Shown here: positions 1 to 10,900 of the stretch, one piece after another
Numbering within the stretch: the stretch's first letter is position 1
Layout of the letters: each line of letters begins with the position of its first letter
Assembly (NCBI GenBank): GCA_963969365.1
Contig: OZ017748.1
Location: 1,984,001 to 2,048,000 of the forward strand
Direction: 5' to 3'
Source of the DNA: Asterochloris sp. CNOR1
Taxonomy: Eukaryota > Chlorophyta > Trebouxiophyceae > Trebouxiales > Trebouxiaceae
DNA length: 64,000 nt
Translations under genes and position numbers: made by a program
The notes under the pieces: model-generated
What the model saw: the letters and a program-made list of their open reading frames with translations, nothing else
What the model was told of the DNA's origin: nothing
The model's database searches: none

Positions 1-1897
1 TTGCCTGCACGGTGCACATCACTGATCTTGCAGGTCCATTGCCAGTGCAGGCCACCCGCCAAGCATGGAACGCTCTTGAGCATCCTCATCCTACTGGAAG
101 TGGGACAGCCTGTCTGTCACCTTGACCCATCGCAGGTTAGCTGGGTTGTCATGGCCCAGGGCCTGCAGCACATGTTTTGTGGAGAGCGCATAGGTGCAGA
201 GGCCGTGCAGGATGGGGACCTCAAAGCCACCCTTGCCGCTGAACTCTGGGTCGATGTGTAAGGGGTTGTAGTCGCCATTGAGCCTGCACACATGAACAGC
301 CACCACTGGCGTTTGCAGGCATGTGCATGGGGAGGAGGTCCAGTGCTGCGAGATGTCTGTGCACACAGGGAAAACAGCAGCCCAGGAGAACACTCCCCAG
401 GACTGAGCAGGTGTGCAAGGAGCTGGGTCCCGCACGCGCTCGGGTGCCTCACCGGTACAGAGCCGCCTGCTCTGGAGAGGTTCTCTCCTCCACAACTGCA
501 TCAGTTGGGGTGTCGGGGGGCTGATTGAGTGCAATCACATCAGCTCGGCGTGGCACGCTGGAGGTTGGGCCAAAGCCGCCTGCATCATCATGCACATGGT
601 CAGGGCAGCTTGCCAGCATACACCTGTATGTATGGCTTTTTGGCCGGTACGAGTTCTTCAAGCCCACACGCACCTGATCCTCTGGCAAAAATCGTAAGCT
701 CATTCTCAGCATACACCTGCACTGCTGTTGGGCATCGGTGAGGGGCATGAGCAGGGGTACTGGCCTCTACAAAGGTGACTTCATGCAGTGCCCATTCCTT
801 GCAGCCCAGGGTGCTGACCTGGTCGGTGGCTGCATCGATGATGGTGGCTTTGGTACTGATGAGGGCAGCCTTGCCCTTGTCCACCATGTCCACCAGGCTG
901 GGCATCACAACAAAGTCGCCTGGAAGCACAAGGTGAACGCTATGAAGCTGCACAATCTGCTTGGAGCCTCCAGCACACCTATCAGGCAGGCTTGGCATGC
1001 AGATAGGCCCCATGCAGAGCAATTCCAGATGAGGCGGTGTGTGCAGACCGTCCCAGCTGAGAGAAGGGCTTCTGACACAGACAGCCTCACCCAAGAGGCG
1101 CTCACAGCAAGGCATGCAGGCAGCTGCAGCTGGACTGTGTCAATACCTTCTGGAGGGAGTGGCTTATGCAACAGCAGGAAGTGCTCTCCATGTAGGAGGA
1201 GGCTCTGCATGGAAGAGGGACACAGACTCATGCATCAGCTGCCATCATCATGCATCAGCTGCCCAATTATGCTCACTGCATCATACTGCTGTATCACACA
1301 GCACTGTATTGCTATGGCCAGCTGCCTGCTTGGAAGCATACTCACAGGGTCAAAGGTCGGCAGAAGATCGGCAAATGGTACATGTGCTCTGTGCACTGAG
1401 GCAACAGGCCAGGTTGGGAGTGGGCCGAAGTGGGGGTGATTCTCGAACACATACTGCAGGGGCACGCCCAGATCAGTGTGGCAGGCAGCAACACCATCAG
1501 AAAGGTGTGCTTCAGGCAGTAGTCAGGAATGCAAACAGGAGCTCTGGCCAACGCAAGCAGGTGATCAATGGCCTGTCATGCTCATCAGCAGCTGCTTGCC
1601 TGGAGCTCCTCCCTCTTGCATCCACAAGAAATGTTGTAGAGTATGACGTCTCTGGGCATGTACCTGAAGCAGCAGGACGTGCGTGCAGGATATCTCTGGT
1701 GTGCAAGTGTAGCAAATGCAGTGTGACTTGTACCTCCAAGGCACAGCTTCATAGTTCCTGCAGGAAGAAGCTCAGCTCAATTCAGGTGGGGACACCGCTT
1801 GCCATGCAAGGTCCTGATACGAAAGGCAAACAGCAGATGCTGATTGGCTGGCCACTTGCCTGCCCTTTGCTGCATCGATGAGAGGACGATAGTCCAT
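1..1897 (-). CDS. ECH2: Peroxisomal enoyl-CoA hydratase 2 (MaoC/hotdog), 3' end off the window
   Basis: Hydratase of the R-specific hotdog family that handles 2-enoyl-CoAs in peroxisomal beta-oxidation. Exons I can phase: 1860-1897 (ATG), 1600-1663, 1346-1453, 819-956, 674-716, 453-579 and 121-283; the rest lies off the left edge. The joined protein follows plant ECH2 in order: PRDVILYNISCG near the N-terminus, YVFENHPHF, DKGKAALIST, FARGSGGFG, VVEERTSPEQAALYR, then the hydratase-2 motif GDYNPLHIDPEF and PILHGLC in exon 121-283. Asp and His of GDYNPLH are the catalytic residues of the family. The first two introns start with GC rather than GT (GCAAGT after 1860, GCAAGC after 1600); accepting them gives an uninterrupted phase and the family sequence. 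A C-terminal peroxisome signal would be outside the window. The start is inferred from phase and position, not from a conserved N-terminal residue. Confidence 0.9.
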
Positions 1898-1975
1898 GAT
1901 TCCAAATCCAGGCCTCAGGCTTTGGTCAGGGATATCATTGGACGTTGCCTCCCTTTCTGGGAAAGTCTATGTCTC
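1898..1975. promoter_or_regulatory. Very short bidirectional spacer between ECH2 and GFS12-like start codons
   Basis: Only 78 bp separate the inferred ATG of ECH2 (1897, minus) from that of the BEACH gene (1976, plus). If both starts are right, the two 5' UTRs must overlap, or transcription of each gene begins inside the other. I see no TATA box. Both starts are inferred from exon phase, so the spacer could grow if either gene has a further upstream exon. Confidence 0.45.
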
Positions 1976-4900
1976 ATGTCTCAGGATGTAGCAGGCGAGC
2001 TTGAAGACACTGCAGGGCTCCAGGAGCTCATTCAGGCCCATCTTGGCCATGACGCACAGCTGATCTGTGGTAACATGCTGTGCATCTGGCTTTCAGTGTG
2101 ATTCTCAGGCCTCAGATGTCCAGGCAATGCATCTGCATAGGCAGAGACATGCTGGCTTGACAAACTCCCTTACGGCGCTGCAGGATGGGGTGAGGCCGCC
2201 TACACTCCTGCCACAGCAGGATTCTGCGGCGCTGGCGATGAGCCTGGTTGCGAGGGGCACCTCATTGCACAGCTACGGGGTGCCTGTGAGCTGTCAGGCC
2301 CCAGACAGGCTGCTGTCAGCCCAGCAGCAGGCCAGTCCCAAGATGCACCCGTGAGCCTGCCAAAGTTTTTGGCTGAACTGGCTGAAGGGGACGCTGCTGG
2401 CCTGGACACTGCTGTGCTTGGTCAGCTGGGCCCAGCCAGGGTGATACAGCCAGGCAGGCAGCATGCAGGTGCAGCAGGAGCTGATAGGGAGGTCCTGCTG
2501 AAGGTCCTGCAGCACCCCAACCTGCTGCCTGTGCTGGCCGTGTTGCCCTGCCGGCAGGAGGCATCGGCCCAGACAGCTGCTGGGCAGGCAGCCAGCAATA
2601 GCCTCCGCAGACCACAGGCTGCTGCTTCCGCAGTCAGCTTTCACCCAGTGGCTCCCTGCACCCTTGGGGCTGCCCTGCGCTTCAGCCCGCAGGCTCTGGG
2701 GGATGACCTGGCTTGCCGGCTGGTGCTCTTCCAGGTGCTGCAGGCCCTGCAGCACCTGCACGCCCAGGGGCTGTGGCATGGCGCTCTGTCCCCGGACTGC
2801 CTGCACCTGACCCATGACAGGTATGCGAGCCTCCTGATGAGGTATGGGCCTTGTCGGCCTGATGGCGCCCTGTCCTTGTGGTCCCCTAGCTTTGAAGCCT
2901 CTTGGCATACAATTGATGGCTGCTGGACAGGCCTTAACCCAAAGCAAGGCGCACCAGAACAGTGCCTGCCCGACACAGTCCACAGGAGTGCAGTCAGGGG
3001 CCTGGCCCGTTGCGCGGGGTCATGTATACTGTTGATTGCTTGTGGCCCGGGACGGGATAGAAGGAGAGACACACATTAAAATGAGTGCCTGCCCTCCTGT
3101 TCGCAGGCATGTCTGGGTCCACGTGCCCCGCCTGTGTTGCCCTGTCGAGGAGAGCCCTCTGCACGCCTGGGAGAACTGCCTGCCCTCACTGACAGGGGCA
3201 TGGCAGGAGCGCCAGCTGAGCAACTTGGGCTACCTGCTGCACCTCAACAGGCTCACGGGGCGGCGCTGGGGAGACCGGCGCTTCCACCCACTGGTCCCCT
3301 GGGTGCTTGACATGACGACCTCACCCACAGGCGGCATGCAGGTCTGCTCCGGACCTGAAAGGCTGTCGCGCTGAAGTGGTGGGGTGCTGCTTGACCCTGA
3401 TACAAGGCGCAGGTCTGTGTTGGTCTTTGGGCAACAGCATGGGAGCATGGCCACACCCTGCTGAACTGCAAAACGGCCACAGCCCTGGACTGTTGCTGAG
3501 TGCTGACAGCCTTTGACAAGCTACTGGATGCTGGAATGCTGCTTGGCAATGGCATCCTGGCACATCAGTCCACATGCTGCATACCGCCTGCCCTGGCCTC
3601 TTGCAGGAATGTGTGCTGCAATCCCTGCAGCATGCACCCAAGCTCGCCTCCAGACAGCAGGCATGAACACCCGACTTGCTGCCCCTGCAGACACAGATAC
3701 TCCATCACTCCCAGGCTGGCAATCACTGAGCTGCCCAACTTGCTGGCCCTGCAGGACATGGAGAGTCCTGAGCTCCCGGGCTGGCGAGACCTGAGCCGCA
3801 CCAAGTGGCGCTTGTCCAAGGGGGACGAGCAGCTGGACTTCACCTACGCCAACTCCAGGCCCCCGCACCACATCTCAGATGAGAGCATGTCGGAGCTGGC
3901 TGTGTGCATCTACAAGGTACTTGCTGCATTGCGCCTGTGGCCGTGCAGCAGGTTGCCACCGCCTACAGGTTGGCAGCTGCAATGCAGGTCTGCTATTTTG
4001 CTGTGGGGCTGATGTCCTCGCGTGAGCAAAGCGGCTGGGGTTTGTGGCGACACTAATCAAGCAGCAGCCACAGCTCAGCAGTTGCCTCCCCTGAGTGTAT
4101 TCCACTGGGCTGCTCAAGTAAGTGCCTCCTAACCATCGCTTTGTGTACACAGTGTAGCAGCCACAAGCTCTGCAGGGGCCTTTAGCATGTGTCTGCAGGC
4201 GCATTGCGTGGAGCAAGCTCACCTCATCAATCCCCAGTATCACCCATTCAGGCCTGGGGCACTTGCCTGCAGGCACGCCGACTGAGCAAGGCCACCCTCA
4301 CAGCTGAGGTGCGCACAGTGTGGCAGCCCCAGGAGTATCCAGCCAACATGGCGCGCCTGTATGCCTGGACCCCTGACGAGGCTGTCCCTGAGTTTTACTG
4401 CGATGCCAGCGTGCTTCGCAGCATGCACCCAGAGATGTTGGACCTGGCTGTGCCAGACTGGGCAGACGGCCCTGATGATTTTGTGCGTCAGCATCGGTGA
4501 GGCATGCGCAGTTGCAGCCTCTAGACACTCAGCACAGCAGCATTGGAGAGGCTAGTTCTGCATGCCACCTCTGGTGTACTCGCTGCAGACACTGCACTCA
4601 GGGCTGCGCATGCCGCCACTCAGTTGGCACAGCAGCCTTGGTGAGGACCTGCTGATAGCCTCTGGGGCGCTCAAGGCGCCAGCCTTCAAGACCAGCCTGC
4701 TGCCTGCATCCAGGCTCACATCTTGGTTGGGAAATGTCTATGCACTGCAGCATTATCGTCGGCAGCGGGAGGGCTATATGTCAGATGGCAGCACCTTTGC
4801 AGACTGGTTGCCCAGCACTGCGCCCAACTTTCTCTGGTCTTGAGGGAATCAGCCCACAGCCCTGGCTGCTGCAGGGCAGCGCTGGAGAGTGACAGGGTGT

Positions 4901-7900
4901 CAGCCCAGCTGCACAGGTGGATCGACCTCACCTTTGGCCACCAGCTATCGGGCGAGGCAGCCATGGCAGCCAAGAATGTGACCCTGCCCAGCACAGACCC
5001 TGGGCGCCTGCAGAGTGTCGGCCGGGCGCAGCTGTTCTGGACACCACATCCACCACGGGACGCAGCTGTAACCAAGCAGGTGCAGCTCAATTGCCATGAG
5101 ATGCCACAGGCCGCACCGGCAGGCGATCGATGCCCTTGACGTCCAACTGCCTCATGTCGGCATGCATGTCTGCTGTTTAAGGTACCTCTGAGGGTGTCAG
5201 GCAGCACTTGGCTGCAAGCTGTTCTGTGTCACTCATGCCACACAGTGTGTTGATGCTAACCTGTCGATTCATGTCGTGAGGCACACAAAGCGACCATGTG
5301 AGCTGCTGTTGATGACGCCCAGCAAGTCTTGGTGGGTGATACAGGATTTGTGGTACACGCCCTGCTAGTTCCCGTGAAGCCGCTGCCCACAAGTCAATGC
5401 ATGCTCACCATTTCTGCTTTGCTGCAGCGAGCTGGGGCAGCTGTACAGTTTGTGGAGGATCTCACTCTGCTGGAGGCCAGCAGGGGCTTGGCGCAGGCGC
5501 TGCACAGGCGCAGCGGGATGGGCACCCCAGACTCGCTGCCTGCAGTGGTGTCGGGCCAGTTGGGCGATGTGGCAGCCTTTGGGCGCCTTGTCGTGCAGCT
5601 GTATCGGCAGAGGGTGCTGTTGGAGGCCCCTGACAACAGCAGGTGTGCATCCACCTGCATTTTCCTCAGTTTCAGTACAGCGCAGCAGGGTGCACAGCCA
5701 GCCTCTCTCAGGCCCCCTATCCATCAGTGCTTCTATGCAGTTGCGCGCTGGCAGTCGCCTCTATCTATTGCAGAGCAACGAGAACACAGCCTTCCTGCCT
5801 GAAGCTTCTGGCAAGATGCTGGGCACTGCTCACCTGTACTGTCAGATGACATTACCTGCCACGCTTGACACACTCGACTAAGTGCAACCCTCGTTCTGCA
5901 GCTTCTGGCATGGCCAGCTGACCCTCATCCCGCCTGGAGCCAGACACCTGGCAGCAGCCTGCCTGGAGGGACAGACTTTGCAGCTGCCATCAGTGCAGGC
6001 AGTGGTGGATTGCAGCTTCTGGCCTCAGGGCATTCGGGCGGCAGCGGATGTGCTGTCCTCACTCCAGCCCTCCCAGACCAGGAACAGGCTGCCCAGCCAC
6101 CAGCAGCGTGTGTCTGTCACGCAGATGCTGGCTGCAGCTTCAGGTCAGGCTGCACCAGGTTGGGCTGCGGTATATCTTCCTGCTTCTGCAGACAGCTAGC
6201 TGCCTCATAACATCGCGGCAGTGGCAGATCTGCTTGGCAGGGGGACAACCACATCATGCATCCTCACCCAGTCTCTGTGATGACAGGCCCGCATGCCAAG
6301 CCCTAACTGCCAACTTGATAGGCCAAAATCCTGACCCCCTTTGCTCTGCCTCAGAATCAGCCATCCAATGCTGGAATCTCTAGCTGCTTGTTTCAGAGAT
6401 GATCCCCAGCCACCTGAGCAGACTTGCAGGACACACGCTGGCCGCCCCTGCCTGGAGGCCCATGGCTGACCCTGAGGGAGTACAAACAGCAATCATGCTC
6501 GTCCTCGCCATTTGCGTGCAGGCCTGCAGGACAAGCACATGCTGGCCCGCCTGCACCAGCTGGCCCTGCGAGCGGAGTCAGGGGAGCTGGTTGCCCTGTC
6601 CGCCCACCCACAGGCGTTGCTGGCCTGCCTGCCCGCCTTCTGCCACATCCTGATCGGCGCCACTCGCCACTTGTTGACCCTGGGTGCCAGCGGCCAAACC
6701 ACAGCAGCAAATGGGGCAGGCACGGGGCCAGACGAGCCAAAGGTGCAGCCTGCTGTCTGCCTCAGAAAGCGGACGAGCTGACTCCTGCTTCAGCCAGTAC
6801 CTGCCTCAGCAGCTCAATGACACCCGCCAGTGCTGGCTGCGTTGCAGCCCTGGCGGCCCTTCATCACTGCTGCTGCAGGGTCTGGCTTCCCTGACCAAGC
6901 TGCTGATCGCTGACTGCTGCAGGTGTTGAGCTACCACACAGGGGCATGGGCGGTGGCGATGGAGGCTCTCATGGGAGTGCAGTCTAAGGCGCAGTTCAGG
7001 CACACCCTGCTGCCCCTGCTGCTGGAGGTGCTGGATCGGGGCCCAGTCTCCAGCACAGTGGGCGACCTTCTGTGCCTGCAGCTGCTGGGCCTGACTGCGC
7101 AGATGCTGGCGGCGGTCGGCCTGGAGGAGTACGTGGAGGAGGTGAGGCCAGCCTGCAAAGCTGCACGCCGGTGCTGGGGCCAGCTAGGGAGCTGCCTGCC
7201 ATCGAACCCTGCCTCCAGCACTAAGTTGGGCAACCTGCTGTGCCTGCTGTTGCTGCAAATGGCCAGCGCCCGTGCTGGCAGTAGGTGACCTGAAGGCACA
7301 TGTGGGGGATTTGGGCCCTGGCTGCACGGCATCCTATCTGTTTGAGAGTACAACAGACACTCCTTCATGCCTGCAGCACATTCAGAGCATGGTTCTCAGG
7401 AGGGTCAGCAGGGGCCGCAACAGCAGCTCCAGGTGTCCCAACTCAGGAACCATCGTCATCATGGTGCTGTGCTGCAATTGCTGGCTGTTGCCTCTAAAGG
7501 CAGGTGCTAAGGGCGCAGGTGTGGCTGCTGCTGCCTGAACAGCTGCGCAAGAGCTTTGCATGCTCTGCTGCTGCAGGTCCACCCTCGAGTCATGCTATGC
7601 CTCCTGGGGCGTGCCTTCGCTGCGCGCAGCCAAAGGGGTTCAGGCAGCATCACACCTCCAGCTGCAGCCCCTGCCTCGCCGAACGGGCCAGAGGCATACA
7701 GCACGCACGCTGCGGCGCTCATGGGTGCAGCCAGCGCTGCCATCTGCACCACAGCTGGGCTGTGGCCCCTGCCTGTTACGCTGGAGCACATCTGCCGCCC
7801 ACTGCTGCTGTCCCTGGCAGGTGGCCCAGATGTGGCAGTCACTCTTGTGGGATTAGGGCACGCTGTGGGCGGAGCCATGGCTGCACGGCACCTGGTGTCA

Positions 7901-10900
7901 CCCCTGCTCATGGTTCTGGTCAGCTCCAGGAGCCTGCTGCCCCCCAGCCAAGCAGACACTGTGCCAGCACCCGACGGTCAGCCAGGCTTGCGGGTCAAAC
8001 CTCCTGGCTCAGGGTTGCAAGGTACAGAGGGTGCCTGCCGTCAGGCTAGTCTGGTGTCCGCTGCAGTTGGCAGTGTCGTAATGAGTTGGTGCCAAATGCA
8101 GGGATAAACACTCACCTTGCTGTTCTGTCTGCATTGCCAGACTACAGCAAGAGTGGCAGCCATCTCGTCTAGCTGCGGCCATGTCTCCTGTGACAAGGTC
8201 TGCTCAATGCAGGTGGCCACCTGAAGGAGCACGCTGCAGCAATGCAGAATGCGCTGACTGCCCTGGAGGGCCTGCTGCCCATGCTGCCCCAGGCTGCCCT
8301 GCTCAAGCGCCTGGTGCGGCCCCGCCGAGTGCCTGCCACCGTGCTTGCGGCTGCCGCCTCTATCTCTGCTGTCGCTGCTGGCACCCCCACAGATGAGGTT
8401 CGGCCAGCGGTGCTGGCTGAGATGCTGCTGCAGCCGCTGCAGCACCCTCTGGTGTCTCCTCAGCTGCGGAACCGTGTGGCTGCGCTACTGCTTCGGGTGA
8501 GTCACTTTGTCTCTGATTGATGTCTGTTTCTTCAGGTTGAAAGTGCCCAAGTTGTGTTACGTTCATGGAGTATTGCCTGGCCTTAGTTTGAATCACAATG
8601 TCTGATGGCTGAACCTTGCAGGCTTGTCAGCTGGCAGGTGGGCATGAGGTGTTTGCTGCAGATCTGCTGCCCCAGCTCATTACTGTTTTCACATCGCCAG
8701 TGGAGCAAAGAGCTGCGTATGGCAACTCAAACCCTGGGTCTGGGCAGCAGTCCCCGCTTGCAGACAGGCAAGTCTGGATTGCAAGCCTGCCCACTGAAGC
8801 ACGCAGCCAGGCCTGCTAGCCATGTACAGCAATTGCTTGACTTGCTTGCCACCTATTTGGTCAGAGCCGCCCTGCCTGAACAAGATCTTGACCTCGGTGA
8901 CGTCAATGAATGGGACCCCCTGGTGCAGCTTGGCCTTGGGCACATGCAAGTCTATTCCTATGGCACTGCCTACCTGCCGGATTACATGAGAGTGCTCCGA
9001 TTGCTTTCAACTCTGCTGCCAGCCTTGCTAATGGTGCCGGAGACATGCAGCTTGCCATCAATCAGTTTATTCCTGGCCGCCCTGTCTGCCTGCAGTGGTC
9101 AGGCGACACAGAGCGCCATCAACCGCTCTGCCAGCCTGGCCACCGGCGGCCAGGCACGGCTGGAGCAGCGTCTGGCAATTGCGCTAGCAGCAGCAGCCCC
9201 CTCAACCGGCACAAACACTGCTGCTGCAGCGGGGGCCGCTACCACAGGTACTTTGACGACCACTGGAGACAAGCTCTGCTGCATGGAGCATTGCAATTTG
9301 GTGGAATAGTAGAGCATCCAGCAAAGTCCCTCTGATTGGGCTAGATCCCAGGGCAGTGCATTACAGTACCCAGCAAGCTCACCGCCTACTACGCCGTGGC
9401 TGGCTTGCAGAGTGAGGCACTGCTGCTGCTGTGTGACCTGGCTCCTGATGCTGCTGAGGCTACTGCCTGTGCAGAGGCGGATGATGACGACAGCGGGTTC
9501 TGGGACTTGGTGTCCATCCTGTACCCTGAGGCTGTTGAGGCTGCCGGGGTGACAACCATGCGGGAGCTGGTGCCCCGGTGGGAGCCTCTGGAGAAGATGC
9601 TGATGGTGGGTGTCAGCACAGGCAGAGGCCCTGCCTGCCTGCTGCCATGCGCTTGCAGCACTGCTCTGTACACAGACGAGATGTGCTCCTCCATCTGCCT
9701 GTCGCAGTGGGCGGGACAGTGGCGACGGGCATCGCGCTGCATGTCTGCACGCCATTGCAACCCAGGAGGGTGTGCGTGCAGGCCAAGTACGGCTGGCGGC
9801 CCCCTGCTGCTCCAGTCACGAGGGCTGCAGCTCCCCAGGGGCTGCTGTCCACCCTGAGGAGCCGTATGAGCCGCCTGCGCCGGCCGCCACACCCGCAGCC
9901 AAGCTCGGGGCCGCGGCCGTCCTCTCAGCGCCAGCTGCGGGCCAGCGGGGGCAGCGCGGGCAGCACTTCTAATGCCAGCAGGCTGCCCAGGGTGGGAGCT
10001 CAAACGGCTGGCAGCACTTTAGAGGCAGCCACGGCTGCGGGAGATGGCAGCAGCGGGCAGGCACAGGCGGCACAGCCTGTTGCTGGTGGCACTGAGTCTG
10101 CTTTGGACGGTGACAGCCCTATGCAAGCAGGCCTGGCAGCGGAGGGTGACAGGCAAGCAGAGCCTGGCGCAGATGGACTGTATGAGGGCATCAGCTGGTC
10201 AGCAGAGGGGCAGCAGGCTGAGGAGCTTTCAGAGGCCAACTTGGCGTTTGGCGGAGCAGAGCTGTCTGATGGCGATGCTGAGACGCTGCATGTGTCGGCA
10301 GAGCCCGGCAGCAGTGCATCTCACCCCTCAGAATCACCAGCAGATGAGCCCGCTGTTTCCTCAGGTGGTGCCAAGCTGCCACAGGATCTGGCTGCCGCTC
10401 AGGCGGCTGCAGCAGCCCCAACAGGCACGGTCGAGGCTTGTAGTACAGGCGCTGCAGCCAAAGAGGAATCTGGTGAGGGACGCAACCTCTGGCGCATAAA
10501 CTGACAGAACAGCGAAACACCCCGCAGCAGTGTGCCAGCGATGACTCTGGCGAGATGATGCATCCTGGCTTGCATGAACAGTAGGCTTGATAGAGTGCCC
10601 TCATCGGTGTACGTTGGGAAGTCAGGGTGCACAGCTTTCCTGGTGCAGGCCTGTCGCCCCATCTGCTACCAGCCGAGGGTTCAACAGGCTCCCTCACCAG
10701 TCTTGTGGCAGGGGGCTCCGAGCGCAGCTGGTTCTGGCTGTCTGTTGCACCTGATGACCGTGCAGCGCAGTGGGGGGATCCTCAGCTGTGGTCATCGCGC
10801 AGTGTGCGCACTTTTGGTGAGCGTTCCAGGCTGCTCTCTGCGGCCTATGATGCTTGAAGCACCTTGTGTCTCTAAGCTTACAGCTGGCAGACAGTGCCCA

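Noticed and set aside
4562-4850. Open plus-strand stretch inside the BEACH region as a coding exon
   Set aside because: The flanking exons (ending 4496 and starting 4875) already join in the order of WDR81 family BEACH domains; the stretch has no family match.
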